Origin: Pseudomonas sp.
GTDB lineage: Bacteria > Pseudomonadota > Gammaproteobacteria > Pseudomonadales > Pseudomonadaceae
Length of the DNA stretch: 56,371 bases
NCBI RefSeq assembly: GCF_030684895.1
Contig: NZ_JAUXXP010000033.1
Location: forward strand, 1 to 56,371
Reading direction: 5' to 3'
In this document: piece after piece, positions 1 through 9,077 of the stretch
Numbering within the stretch: the stretch's first letter is position 1
Layout: every line of letters begins with the position of its first letter
Program-made: the position numbers and the translations under genes
The notes under the pieces: model-generated
Database searches by the model: none
Told to the model about the DNA's origin: nothing
What the model saw: only the letters and a program-made list of their open reading frames with translations

Positions 1-40
1 TTGAATCGCCCCGGCTTTTGTGGAGGCCGTTTCGTTTAAG

Positions 41-883
41 TCAGGCCGCCATGGCCTGACCTGTTTGTTGCTGGTGGAAGTTTGCCTCAGCCTCCGCAGG
101 CGGGATATAGCCGATTGAACTCAGCAACCGTTGGTGGTTGTACCAGTGCACCCATTTCAGGGTCGCCATTTCTACAGCCTCGCGGCTCTTCCATGATTGA
201 CGGTAAATCAACTCGGCCTTGTACAGACCGTTGATGGTCTCAGCCAAGGCGTTGTCGTAGCTGTCGCCCTTGCTGCCAACAGAAGGCTCAATGCCGGCCT
301 CCGACAGCCGCTCGGTGTAGCGAATCGAGACGTACTGGCTGCCGCGGTCGCTGTGGTGGATCAGGCCACCCATACGATGTGGCTGACGGGCATACAGGGC
401 TTGCTCCAGGGCATCCAGTACGAAGTCGGTCTTCATGCTAGTACTGACTCGCCAGCCGACAATACGGCGTGCAAAGACGTCGATCACGAACGCCACGTAC
501 AGCCAGCCCTGCCAGGTCGACACATAGGTGAAGTCCGACACCCACAACTGGTTCGGGCGGTCGGCATGGAACTGGCGCTGGACACGATCCAGCGGGCAAA
601 GGGCCTTGTCGCCGGCCACCGTTGTCCGCACGATCTGGCCACGTCTGATGCCCTGCAATCCGGCCCGACGCATTAAGCGCTCCACCGTGCATCTGGCTAC
701 CTTGATGCCTTCTCGCCGCAGCTGCTTCCAGACCTTCACCGCGCCATAGCACTGCATGTTGGCATCCCACACTCGCTGGATCTCCGGGATCAATGTGTCG
801 TCGCGCTTTGCACGGCAGGAGCGCAGTGCCGGGTTACGAAGTTGGGCCGCATGCCTGCGGTAACCGGACGGGGCGATCTGCAA
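41..883 (-). CDS. IS3-family transposase OrfB, DDE integrase domain
   Basis: This is the catalytic half of the transposase. The rve-type integrase core has the expected acidic triad: Asp in WVSDFTY, Asp in HHSDRGSQY, and Glu in LAETINGLYKAE about 35 residues after the second Asp. The annotated ATG gives 280 residues. The same frame is open upstream to about position 946 and there encodes [19 protein letters not shown], conserved in this family, so the natural product is probably the OrfAB fusion, not a protein started at 883. No internal stop or truncation is seen. Confidence 0.92.
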   Translation of the reverse strand: MQIAPSGYRRHAAQLRNPALRSCRAKRDDTLIPEIQRVWDANMQCYGAVKVWKQLRREGIKVARCTVERLMRRAGLQGIRRGQIVRTTVAGDKALCPLDRVQRQFHADRPNQLWVSDFTYVSTWQGWLYVAFVIDVFARRIVGWRVSTSMKTDFVLDALEQALYARQPHRMGGLIHHSDRGSQYVSIRYTERLSEAGIEPSVGSKGDSYDNALAETINGLYKAELIYRQSWKSREAVEMATLKWVHWYNHQRLLSSIGYIPPAEAEANFHQQQTGQAMAA

Positions 884-939
884 GACGCGGCAGATCGACT
901 CGACCCCGAGACGGTCACGATGCTGATCGACAAATGCCC

Positions 940-1263
940 TCAGGACTTGGTGCGGCGGTCGAGCTCCGCCTGGGCAAAATACGCACTGGCCAGGCGCAGG
1001 ATCTCGTTGGCTTTGCGCAGCTCGCGGTTCTCGCGCTCCAGAGCCTTGATGCGTGCACGCTCTTCGCTGGTTGGCCCAGGACGTTGACCGACATCAGTCT
1101 GGTGGCGACGAATCCAGCCATGCAGCGTTTGCGGAACACAGCCGATCTTCGGCGCGATGGCCTCAATGGCCGCCCACTCGGATGGATAGTCGTTCAGGTG
1201 CTCCAGAACCATGCGCACGGCACGTTCACGGATTTCAGGGGAGTAGGTCGTGGTCTTTTTCAT
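940..1263 (-). CDS. IS3-family transposase OrfA
   Basis: This 107-residue protein is the DNA-binding half of the transposase. An N-terminal helix-turn-helix region (about residues 10-55, including the motif [11 protein letters not shown]) should recognise the terminal repeats. A C-terminal leucine-rich helix ([17 protein letters not shown]) is the usual oligomerisation segment. It ends ELDRRTKS followed by TGA. The orfB frame is open across this stop, one base back, so a -1 ribosomal shift near positions 940-960 or slightly upstream would give an OrfAB fusion. No classic A6G slippery heptamer is visible at the stop, so the exact shift site is uncertain. Confidence 0.92.
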   Translation of the reverse strand: MKKTTTYSPEIRERAVRMVLEHLNDYPSEWAAIEAIAPKIGCVPQTLHGWIRRHQTDVGQRPGPTSEERARIKALERENRELRKANEILRLASAYFAQAELDRRTKS

Positions 1264-1452
1264 AGCCTCATCTTCTCAAGAGTTGAGGCCTCCACGAAAC
1301 CCGGGGCGATTCACTGGCTGTAGCTGCTGTGCGCTGATAACAGCCCTGACCATTACCGCCCGATTTAAAACAAGCATTGGCTAGCGTGTTGGCACTGCTG
1401 TGCTAGACCTACACCTGCAGTTATGCAAATAGCTCAGACAGGGATAGCTCCA

Positions 1453-3018
1453 ATGCGCCAGAACCTCCCAGTAACTCAGCGGGAAAGAACGTTTCCCGGG
1501 CATGAGCGGCTCATTTCCACCACCGATCTAAATAGCAACATCACCTACTGCAACGACGCTTTTGTCGAGATCAGTGGCTTTACCCGCGAAGAGCTGATCG
1601 GCCAACCCCACAACCTGGTGCGTCATCCTGATATGCCTCCCGGCGTATTCGGCCATATGTGGGAGACCATCAAACAGGGCAAACCCTGGATGGGCATCGT
1701 CAAAAATCGCTCAAAAAACGGTGATTACTACTGGGTCAGCGCCTATGTCACGCCGATTTATGAAAATGGCCGGGTGGCAGGTTATGAGTCGGTACGTTCC
1801 TTACCCGATGAAGCGCAGAAACGCCGTGCCGAAAAACTTTATGCACGACTGCGTGAGGGTAAACCTCCGGTACCCAAACTGGAGTTGTGGACGCTGGATA
1901 TTATTCAGTCATGGCCACTGATTCTGACCGGCCTGCTGATTCTCGGCGCGCACTTTGTACTGAGCGGCCCCTGGTTGTGGGGCTTTATTTTCGTGGCCAT
2001 GTTTGGCCTTGGCTCTTACCAATTGCATGCCAAACGCAGCTTGATCAGGCAGACACTTGCCGAGCATCCTAAGGCGTTTACCAGCGCGTTGGTCGCCTTG
2101 ACCTATACCGATAGCCGTGGCGCTCAGGCCTTGCTGGATATGGCGATGATCAGCGAAGACGCACGTCTGCAAACGGCGCTGACGCGCATGGAGGACGCCG
2201 GCGCAAACGTCAAAACGCACGCCACGCGTTCTGCCGATCTGTCGCGCTCCGGGGCGAAAATGCTTGATCAACAGCGCAGTGAAACCGATCAATCGGCTAC
2301 GGCGATCAACCAGATGGCGGCAACCATTCAGGAAGTGACGCACAACGTGCAGAGCACCTCGCACGCCGCAGAGGAAGCGGATCGGCTGGCCAAGCAGGGC
2401 TTGCAGCTGGCCAGCGGCAGCCTCGACTCCATGCATCACATGGCCAAGGCGGTGGTGGATATCGGTCAGGCGGTCAATGACCTGGCCAACTCCACTCAGT
2501 CAATCGGCAGCGTGGCGGATGTGATTACCTCGATTGCCGAGCAGACCAACCTGCTGGCGCTCAACGCCGCCATCGAAGCCGCGCGCGCAGGCGAGCAGGG
2601 GCGCGGCTTTGCGGTGGTGGCGGATGAGGTGCGCTCGCTGGCTTCACGCACGCGCGAGTCGACTGAGCAGATCCATCAGATCATTTCGTCACTGCGTGCT
2701 GGCGCTGAACGGGCGGTGGTAACGGCAGGCAAGGGTGAGGCGATTTCCAGGCAGAGCGTCGAGAGCGTGGAGTCTGTGCGCACCGCGCTCGATGGCATCA
2801 GTGCAGCCGTCAGCCGTATCACCGGCATGAGTCAGCAGATGGCTTCGGCCTCCGAAGAGCAAAGTCATGTGGCGGAAGATATCAGCCGGCAGATCACCCA
2901 GATTGCCCAGCTCTCTGACCGCAGTGCCGAACAGGCGCATCAGGGCGCAGCAATTGGTCAGGAACTGGAAGACATGGCGGACTATCTGCACAGCCTGGCG
3001 GAGCGCTTCAACCGCTAA
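1453..3018 (+). CDS. aer: Aer-type aerotaxis receptor (PAS + methyl-accepting signalling domain)
   Basis: This 521-residue chemoreceptor should sense redox or oxygen state through an FAD-binding PAS domain and signal to CheA/CheW. The PAS domain spans about residues 15-120 and contains NLVRHPDMP and [17 protein letters not shown], typical of Aer. A hydrophobic hairpin at about 150-190 anchors it without a periplasmic domain. The cytoplasmic coiled-coil signalling domain carries the conserved hairpin tip ([20 protein letters not shown], about 361-380). An upstream ATG at 1423 is in frame, but the start at 1453 gives [11 protein letters not shown], as in known Aer proteins. The gene lies 139 bp from the IS end, so its promoter region may have been altered. 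It ends at a strong terminator. Confidence 0.88.
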   Translation: MRQNLPVTQRERTFPGHERLISTTDLNSNITYCNDAFVEISGFTREELIGQPHNLVRHPDMPPGVFGHMWETIKQGKPWMGIVKNRSKNGDYYWVSAYVTPIYENGRVAGYESVRSLPDEAQKRRAEKLYARLREGKPPVPKLELWTLDIIQSWPLILTGLLILGAHFVLSGPWLWGFIFVAMFGLGSYQLHAKRSLIRQTLAEHPKAFTSALVALTYTDSRGAQALLDMAMISEDARLQTALTRMEDAGANVKTHATRSADLSRSGAKMLDQQRSETDQSATAINQMAATIQEVTHNVQSTSHAAEEADRLAKQGLQLASGSLDSMHHMAKAVVDIGQAVNDLANSTQSIGSVADVITSIAEQTNLLALNAAIEAARAGEQGRGFAVVADEVRSLASRTRESTEQIHQIISSLRAGAERAVVTAGKGEAISRQSVESVESVRTALDGISAAVSRITGMSQQMASASEEQSHVAEDISRQITQIAQLSDRSAEQAHQGAAIGQELEDMADYLHSLAERFNR

Positions 3019-3040
3019 TTAACGGCTCGTGTGCATGCTT

Positions 3041-3078
3041 ATCGGCCCACCTCGTGTCTGAGGTGGGCCGATTTTCTA
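3041..3078 (+). terminator. Rho-independent terminator after aer
   Basis: A perfect 13-bp stem (3041-3053 with 3060-3072) closes a six-base loop and is followed by TTTTCT. It lies 22 bp after the aer stop and upstream of the DTW gene's ribosome binding site. Confidence 0.85.
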
Positions 3079-3114
3079 TGGGTTATGGCAAACTGCGCGG
3101 CCGAGGAGAAAACA

Positions 3115-3729
3115 ATGCCACGCCCGCAATGCCCACGTTGTACCCGCCCAACCGAGCGCTGTTTATGTGCGCTTATTCCCTGTTTAGCCAGCGGTACTCG
3201 GGTGCTGATTCTGCAGCACCCGAGTGAGGTTAGGCATGCGCTGAATACTGCACGTCTGGCGGCTCTTGGCTTGAGTAATGCTGAATTGCGGGTGGGTGAA
3301 GTCTTCGAGTCACTTGCGGCTCTTTTGCAGCAGCCTGGCTATCGCGCCTGCCTGCTGTTTCCTGGCGAGCAGGCGCAAGGGCTGATGGCTTTTGCTGAAC
3401 AGCACAGCGAGTTGCCGCTGTTATTGGTGGTGCCCGACGGCACCTGGCGTAAGGCGCGCAAGCTGTTGCACCTCAATCCGTTGTTAGCGGCTTTGCCCAG
3501 GGTTGTGCTGCCGGCGGGCTTGCAGTCACGCTATCGTTTGCGCAAAGCACCCATGCCCGGTGCCTTATCAACCATCGAGGCGATTGTTACTGCACTGAAT
3601 ACCGTCGAGGCGCCTGCCTGTTTCGATGCGTTGCTCAAGCCCTTTGAGGTGTTGATTGAGGGGCAGATCGACGCGATGGGGGAACAGACCTTCCAGCGCA
3701 ATCACGGCAAGCCGAATGCGATCTCCTAA
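3115..3729 (+). CDS. DTW-domain protein, probable tRNA-uridine aminocarboxypropyltransferase (TapT/YfiP family)
   Basis: Members of this family transfer the 3-amino-3-carboxypropyl group of S-adenosylmethionine to a uridine of tRNA (acp3U, position 47 in bacteria). The 204-residue protein has an N-terminal cysteine cluster (CPRC and CLC, residues 6-18) probably binding zinc, the DTW signature in the form VVPDGTWRKARKL, and the downstream STIEA motif. The frame is open from 3031, but the ATG at 3115 is preceded by GAGGAG at good spacing and gives the MPRPQCPRC start usual for the family. It is separated from aer by a terminator and converges on the secretion operon. The function is inferred from the family. 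Confidence 0.85.
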   Translation: MPRPQCPRCTRPTERCLCALIPCLASGTRVLILQHPSEVRHALNTARLAALGLSNAELRVGEVFESLAALLQQPGYRACLLFPGEQAQGLMAFAEQHSELPLLLVVPDGTWRKARKLLHLNPLLAALPRVVLPAGLQSRYRLRKAPMPGALSTIEAIVTALNTVEAPACFDALLKPFEVLIEGQIDAMGEQTFQRNHGKPNAIS

Positions 3730-3734
3730 GCCTT

Positions 3735-5093
3735 TCAACGTTCGCGCATGGCTTCTGCGCGCGCCTTCAGTACCGGTTTGAGCAGGTAGTCGAGCACGCT
3801 TTTTTCGCCTGTGATGATGTCCACTGTGGCGACCATGCCGGGAATGATCAGCAATGGGTGTTCTTCGCTGCCCAGATGGCTTTTATCGGTGCGAACCTGG
3901 ATCAGATAGAAGCTCTTGCCTTCCTCGTCGGTAATAGTGTCGGCGCTGATCAGTTCGAGGTTGGCCCGGAGTCCACCGTAAATGGTGTAGTCGTAAGCGG
4001 TGAATTTGACCATGGCCTTCTGCCCGGGATGCAGAAAGGCGACATCCTGCGGGCGTACCTTGGCTTCAATCAGCAGGCTGTCATCCAGCGGCACGATCTC
4101 CAGCATGTCATTGCCGGGCTGTACCACGCCGCCAATGGTGTTGACCTTGAGCTGCTTGATTACCCCGCGCACCGGGGAGACCACAGTGGTGCGGCTGACG
4201 CGATCATCGATGGCCACGCTGGTGGCGGTGAGTTTCTGCAACTCGGTACGGATTTCATTGAGTTCCTTGAAGGCGTCTGAGCGAAAGCCCAGCTCGGACT
4301 CTTCAATCTTGCTCTTGATTTCATTCATCGCCGATTCGGCTCTTGGAATCGCCAGGTTAGTGGCGTCCAGCGAACCCCTTATTTCCACCAGGCTGCGGCG
4401 TAGGCGGAGGATCTCCACCTGGGAAATCGCACCGGTTGCCACCAGTGGTTGCGACATATTCAGTTCCTGCTGCAGCAGGCCCATGCTGGAGCGGTATTGC
4501 TGGGCCTTGGCGCGGAATTCGGCCAGTTCCTGGGTTTTTTGCCGCAGCTGTTCGCCAAGTGTGCGCTGCTCGCTTTGCAGGCGGTTCTGCCGCGAACGAT
4601 AAAGCGCCAGTTCGTCCTCGGCCAGTTGCGGAGCCAGGCGCAGGATATCCGCCGGCATGCTGATGGGGCGGCCTTCGGCTTCTGCGGTTAAGCGTTCGAC
4701 CCGTGCCACTAGGGCCAGACGGTCGGCTTCGGCTTCGCCACGGTTGGAGAGAAAGCGGGTGTCATCCAGGCGCAGCAGTACGGCGCCTTTTTCGACTATC
4801 TGGCCCTCGCGCACAAAGATTTCACTGACGATGCCGCCTTCCAGGTTCTGGATGACCTGGATTTTGCTGGAGGGGATGGCCTTGCCTTCACCGGTGGTGA
4901 CTTCCTCCAACACGGCAAAATTGGCCCAGATTAACGCTACGATCAGGCAGGTGCTGACCACCCAGACAGTGATGCGGGTAAACCAGGGCGAGTCTTCGAG
5001 AATGGCGCCGTCGACTTCCGGCATAAACTCGGTGTCTTGCTTGCGCTGGTGCATGCTGGCGAAGTAATCGCGAATCGAGTTGCTTATTTGCAT
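3735..5093 (-). CDS. lapC: Type I secretion membrane-fusion protein, HlyD/LapC-like
   Basis: This 452-residue periplasmic adaptor should link the inner-membrane ABC exporter to the outer-membrane TolC-like channel. A single transmembrane helix lies at about residues 41-62. It is followed by a lipoyl-type half-motif (66-110), a long coiled-coil (about 115-290) with many Gln, Glu and Leu, and the second lipoyl half and beta-barrel (SPVRGVIKQLKV onward). A GTG at 5096 is also in frame, but the ATG at 5093 has AGGA six bases upstream, overlapping the lapB stop. It is the last gene of the lapE-lapB-lapC operon, eight bases after lapB. The symbol is by family and context; a MapC-type paralogue is possible. 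Confidence 0.86.
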   Translation of the reverse strand: MQISNSIRDYFASMHQRKQDTEFMPEVDGAILEDSPWFTRITVWVVSTCLIVALIWANFAVLEEVTTGEGKAIPSSKIQVIQNLEGGIVSEIFVREGQIVEKGAVLLRLDDTRFLSNRGEAEADRLALVARVERLTAEAEGRPISMPADILRLAPQLAEDELALYRSRQNRLQSEQRTLGEQLRQKTQELAEFRAKAQQYRSSMGLLQQELNMSQPLVATGAISQVEILRLRRSLVEIRGSLDATNLAIPRAESAMNEIKSKIEESELGFRSDAFKELNEIRTELQKLTATSVAIDDRVSRTTVVSPVRGVIKQLKVNTIGGVVQPGNDMLEIVPLDDSLLIEAKVRPQDVAFLHPGQKAMVKFTAYDYTIYGGLRANLELISADTITDEEGKSFYLIQVRTDKSHLGSEEHPLLIIPGMVATVDIITGEKSVLDYLLKPVLKARAEAMRER

Positions 5094-5101
5094 CACCGTT
5101 C

Positions 5102-7261
5102 CTATACCGCAGCAGGGCCGACTCGACCTTTGCGTAGCGCTTCAATGACTGCTTCTTTGGGGCCGTCCGCAACAATATGGCCGTTATCCAGTACCACCAA
5201 ACGGTCCACCAGGCTGAGCATGGAGGCGCGGTGGGTGATCAGTAGCACGGTTTTGCCTTGTGCCCAGGTTTGCAGGCGATTACGCAGGATTTCCTCGCTG
5301 GTGTTGTCCATGGCGCTGGTGGGCTCATCCAGCAGCAGAATAGGTGGGTCCAGAAGCAGTGCGCGGGCCAGCAGTACGGCCTGGCGTTGACCGCCTGAAA
5401 GCAGTTGGCCACGCTCACCTACGGGGCGGTCGAAGCCTTGCGGGTGTTGCCGCGCCAGATCGACCACGCCGGTTAGTTCGGCCACTTCAAGCATGCGCGC
5501 ATCGCTGACATAGCGTGCGCCCAATGTCAGGTTGTCGCGCAGGCTGCCGGCCAGTAATGGCAGGTCGTGGGCGACGTAACCGATTTGATGGCGCAAATCG
5601 GCCACGTCGAGCTGGCGCAGGTCGAGGTTGTCCAGCAGGATTTGCCCTTTATCCGGGCTGTAGAAGGCCATTACCAAGCGCGCCAAGGTGCTCTTGCCGG
5701 AGCCGCTGCGGCCGATGATGCCGATTCGTTCACCTGCCGTCATGCGCAGACTGACCCCCGCAAGTGCCGGGGTACTTTGTCCGGGGTAGCTGAATGTGAC
5801 GTCGCGTACATCCAGGGCACCATGCAGTTGGGTGCGATCCAGTGGGCGTTGCTTGGCCTGACGCTCCTGCGGCAGGGCCATCAGCGCGTCGGTGCTGGTC
5901 ATGGTCAGGCGCGCTTGCTGGTAGCGGGTAATCAACCCGGCAATCTGCCCAAGCGGCGCGAGAATACGGCTGCCCAGCATGTAACAGGCCACCAGCGCAC
6001 CGACGCTGAGCTGGCCGGCAATAATGATGTAGACACCCGCGACGATGGTGGCCATACCGGCGAATTGCTGCAGAAATAGTGTGCCGTTGGTGGCAATAGC
6101 GGCCAGTGAGCGGGCATGGATATCCAGGCGAGTAAGTGCACCGTGAGTCTTTTCCCACTGGTGCTGGCGCTCACTTTCCGCGCTGCAGGCCTTTAGGGTT
6201 TCCAATCCGCCGAGGGTTTCAATCAACAGCGCTTGGCGTTGTGAGGCCAGTTGCAGGCTTTTTTCCACCGTATCGCGCAGGCGCGCCTGGATGATAAAGG
6301 CGAAGAGGGCGGTGATTGGGAACGCCAGTAAGGGGATAACGACTAGCCAGCCACCGATCAGCCATATCACAGCAATCATCAGAAATGAGAAAGGCAGATC
6401 GATCAGGCTGGTGAGGGTGACGGCCGTGAGGAATTCACGCAGCCCCTGGAAGTCATGAATGCTCTGGGCAAAACCGCCGATGGTCGCAGGGCGGGCCTTC
6501 ATCGACATGCCAGTGATACGTTCGAAAAGTGTGGCTGACAGCACCACATCGGTTTTCTTGCCTGCAGTATCGAGCAGGTGTGAGCGTAGGATTTTTAGCA
6601 ATAGCTCGAAGCCCATCCCGATAAACAAACCAATGGCCAGCACCCAGAGGGTCGCGGTGGCTTGATTGGGTACGACGCGGTCATAGGTCTGCATGACAAA
6701 CAGCGGCACCATCAGGCCGAGCAGGTTTATCAGCAGGCTGGCGAGAATTGCATCGGTGTACAGCCAGCGCGACAGCTTTAGGGTGTCGCGAAACCAGGCT
6801 TCAATGCGCGGTACGAGCGGTGAACGTGCCTCTTCCAATTCATGCCGTGGTCGGGCAAAAAAGGCTTGCCCACTGTACTCGTTGGCCAGTTGTTCACGGC
6901 TGACCCATTGTTCGCCGCCGTCGGCTTCGCAGGGCAGTATCTGCGCCTGGTTCTTCGGTCCCCATTGACGCAACACCGCGCTACGGCCGTTTTTCAACAG
7001 CAGCAGCACGGGCAGGTTGAGGGTTGAGATGCTGGCCAGATCACGTTGCAGCAAACGCCCTTGCAAACCTGCCCGCGACGCAGCGCGGGGTAGCAACTCA
7101 GGCGTAAGGCGCTGCTCTGGCAGCGGCAGGCCTGCACTCAAGCTGCCACGGCTGGCTGAGCAGCCGTGGAGTTTGCAAAGAATCAACAAGCCATCAAGCA
7201 GCGGGTCGTCGTGATTAAGACGCGGATCGCTGGATGACCCCGGCCGCTCCATGGTGGTCAA
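5102..7261 (-). CDS. lapB: Type I secretion ABC exporter (permease-ATPase), LapB-like
   Basis: This 719-residue protein is the ATP-driven inner-membrane component that exports the adjacent adhesin. It has an N-terminal C39-like domain (about 15-135) without an obvious catalytic Cys/His pair, so it is probably a substrate-docking domain. An ABC transmembrane domain spans about 165-430. The nucleotide-binding domain has Walker A GRSGSGKS (517-524), signature LSGGQ (621-625), Walker B ILLLDEP (641-647) and switch His677. The best start is a TTG at 7261: AAGGAG lies eight bases before it, whereas the first ATG (codon 4) would be 17 bases from that site. It is 23 bp after lapE and eight bases before lapC. 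Confidence 0.88.
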   Translation of the reverse strand: MTTMERPGSSSDPRLNHDDPLLDGLLILCKLHGCSASRGSLSAGLPLPEQRLTPELLPRAASRAGLQGRLLQRDLASISTLNLPVLLLLKNGRSAVLRQWGPKNQAQILPCEADGGEQWVSREQLANEYSGQAFFARPRHELEEARSPLVPRIEAWFRDTLKLSRWLYTDAILASLLINLLGLMVPLFVMQTYDRVVPNQATATLWVLAIGLFIGMGFELLLKILRSHLLDTAGKKTDVVLSATLFERITGMSMKARPATIGGFAQSIHDFQGLREFLTAVTLTSLIDLPFSFLMIAVIWLIGGWLVVIPLLAFPITALFAFIIQARLRDTVEKSLQLASQRQALLIETLGGLETLKACSAESERQHQWEKTHGALTRLDIHARSLAAIATNGTLFLQQFAGMATIVAGVYIIIAGQLSVGALVACYMLGSRILAPLGQIAGLITRYQQARLTMTSTDALMALPQERQAKQRPLDRTQLHGALDVRDVTFSYPGQSTPALAGVSLRMTAGERIGIIGRSGSGKSTLARLVMAFYSPDKGQILLDNLDLRQLDVADLRHQIGYVAHDLPLLAGSLRDNLTLGARYVSDARMLEVAELTGVVDLARQHPQGFDRPVGERGQLLSGGQRQAVLLARALLLDPPILLLDEPTSAMDNTSEEILRNRLQTWAQGKTVLLITHRASMLSLVDRLVVLDNGHIVADGPKEAVIEALRKGRVGPAAV

Positions 7262-7284
7262 GGTTACTACTCCTTATGCCGGTT

Positions 7285-8640
7285 CTATTTCATTGCCGGC
7301 AGACGGGCCTCGCTCTTCACTTCTGTGAGGGCTACAGCTTCTGCCGGTACTACCACTTGTTGTTGACGCAACAAGTCACCCATCGCTGCGGTTACCCGAT
7401 ACATGGAGAACTCTTCGCTGTAGCGCACTTCGCTGTAGCGACGGTTAGCGGTGAATAGTTCGTTTTCACTGTCCAGCAAGTCGAGCAGGGTGCGTTGGCC
7501 CAGGCTGAATTGCTGTTGATAGGCTTCGCGAACACGCGCGGTGTAGTCGGCGTAATCACGCGCTTTTGGCGTTTGCAGTCGGGCGTTTTCCATGGCGTTC
7601 CAGGCCAGGGAAAGGTTTTCGTTGAGCACGCGCAGGGCGTTGTTGCGGATGTCCATCGACTCATTGATCTGGTGGGCAGTCGACTGCAGGCGCGCCTTGT
7701 CACGCATGCCGTTGAACAGGTTGTAGTTCATCACCACGGCCGCACGCCAACCATTGTTGTGGCCTTCATCGCCCTGGGTGTTGTTATCGGCATTGGTGGC
7801 CAACTCAAGGTCAACGCGAGGGTAGAAGGTCGATTTGGCGACCTCGTATTGTTTTTCGGCTGCTTGTACATCGGATTGTGCGGATTTCAGGAAGGGGTTG
7901 TTATCGATGACCGCCTGCCGAGCGTCGGTCAGGTTTTCCGGCAATGAACCTTTCAATGAGGCTGGGGAGGCCAACTCGTCGGGTAACCGGCCAACGGCAC
8001 TGAAGAAGTTGGCTTCGGCGTCGGCCAGGTTTACTTGCTCGGTATACAGGTTGTTCTCTGCCAGCGCTAAACGCGCTTCGGATTGGTCAAGATCCGCCGT
8101 GCTGCCAACGCCTTGCTGGCTGCGTAGGCTGATTTGATCATTAATACGTTGGTGAGCTTGCAGGTTGTTGCGTGCAAGCTCGACCATTTCGCGGCGCATC
8201 AGCAGATCCAGATAAACCTCGACGGTACGCAGGGCCAGGCTTTCCGACGTGCCGAGCAAGCGATAAGCCCGCGAGTTAACCACGGCTTTGGTGCGCGCCA
8301 CTTCGTTGGGCGTATTAAAGCCATCAAAGATCATCTGCCGCAGGCGCAGCTCGGAGGTGCCGTAGTTCAGCGTTTCCTTATTATGGTTGCCGAGTGCTCG
8401 GGTGCTGGGGTTGTCGGTATTTTCCCGGCCGTAGCCCACCAGCAGGTCGACGGTTGGCAGATAACCGCCTTTAGCAATCTTGACGTCTTCATCCGATGAA
8501 AGGCGGCTGTTGGCCCCAGCATGAACCTCCGGGTGGTTGTCCAGGGTGCTCTGGATCGCTTCCGACAAGGTGATGCCTTGTGCCTGGGTACAGACCGCTG
8601 CCAGCACGATACTGCTCCATAAAGGGTTGAGTGCGCGCAT
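7285..8640 (-). CDS. lapE: TolC-family outer-membrane channel, LapE/AggA-like
   Basis: This 451-residue protein should be the outer-membrane exit duct of the type I system and, by analogy with LapE, may hold the retained adhesin in its pore. A signal peptide of about 22 residues (MRALNPLWSSIVLAAVCTQAQ) precedes ITLSEAIQ, the usual TolC start. Two long helical repeats follow, with family motifs such as LRLRQMIFDGFNT, YLDLLMRREMVELARNN and FSLGQRTLLDLLDSENELF. The start has AGGAG nine bases upstream. It is the first gene of the three-gene secretion operon and diverges from the adhesin across 437 bp. Confidence 0.88.
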   Translation of the reverse strand: MRALNPLWSSIVLAAVCTQAQGITLSEAIQSTLDNHPEVHAGANSRLSSDEDVKIAKGGYLPTVDLLVGYGRENTDNPSTRALGNHNKETLNYGTSELRLRQMIFDGFNTPNEVARTKAVVNSRAYRLLGTSESLALRTVEVYLDLLMRREMVELARNNLQAHQRINDQISLRSQQGVGSTADLDQSEARLALAENNLYTEQVNLADAEANFFSAVGRLPDELASPASLKGSLPENLTDARQAVIDNNPFLKSAQSDVQAAEKQYEVAKSTFYPRVDLELATNADNNTQGDEGHNNGWRAAVVMNYNLFNGMRDKARLQSTAHQINESMDIRNNALRVLNENLSLAWNAMENARLQTPKARDYADYTARVREAYQQQFSLGQRTLLDLLDSENELFTANRRYSEVRYSEEFSMYRVTAAMGDLLRQQQVVVPAEAVALTEVKSEARLPAMK

Positions 8641-9077
8641 CTGGTAACTCTCCTTATAAGTTTTCTAAATCCCGTCGCCAAAAAAATGGCTTATCTGTCT
8701 TGTGGATTACTCTCAGTCTGTAACATCACAGCTAAGAACAGTTTTAAGCGTAGCTAAGAAAAAATTGTTACAAGGCCTATAAGAAAAAAATCTTATGCAG
8801 TCTGAGAAAAGCAGCACATTGTTTTCATCCAGAAGCCGTGCATTTCGTGCTCTTAAGTGGCATGCACGGCTAAAACAGACGGTCAGATGCAAATAGGGGC
8901 GGGATCTCTCTGGTGTGGTGGGCGACGTGGGTCAGGGTGACAGTTTTTTGTCGTTTTTGTTTTTGAGTGTGACGTCGTTGTAATCAGCCAGTGGTTTTGT
9001 TCTCTCCTTGAAGGGTATTTCGACCTTTTTTGGCATACGTGTCGGCGGTGGTCGGCAGTTGTAGTGAGGATGGAATC
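8641..9077. promoter_or_regulatory. Divergent regulatory region between lapE and the adhesin gene
   Basis: This 437-bp gap must hold promoters for both the secretion operon and the adhesin. Part of it (about 8680-8830) is AT-rich. Two inverted repeats are visible: ATAAGA-N6-TCTTAT (8779-8796), and a perfect 10-bp repeat AGCCGTGCAT / ATGCACGGCT (8834-8843 and 8862-8871) separated by 18 bp. The second lacks a T-tract in either direction, so it looks more like a protein-binding or mRNA structure than a terminator. By analogy with other lap loci FleQ could act here, but I see no convincing FleQ box. Confidence 0.55.

Larger units (their letters stand above)
2..1313 (-). mobile_element. IS3-family insertion sequence, complete
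   Basis: The element is bounded by imperfect terminal inverted repeats of about 27 bp (TGAATCGCCCCGG at the left, its complement at the right, two mismatches over 27). It begins TG and ends CA, as IS3-family elements do. It carries two overlapping reading frames on the minus strand, orfA then orfB in the -1 frame, the usual layout for making a fused transposase by programmed frameshifting. Both frames are intact, so it may still be active. The target-site duplication cannot be judged because only one base lies to the left of the element. Confidence 0.93.

Noticed and set aside
1390..1406. Sigma54-like TGGCAC...TGC sequence upstream of aer
   Set aside because: The distance between the GG and GC elements is one base too short.
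5102..7261. LapB-like exporter considered as a bacteriocin-type peptidase-exporter because of its C39-like domain
   Set aside because: The domain lacks a recognisable catalytic Cys/His pair and the substrate gene is an RTX adhesin with a C-terminal signal.
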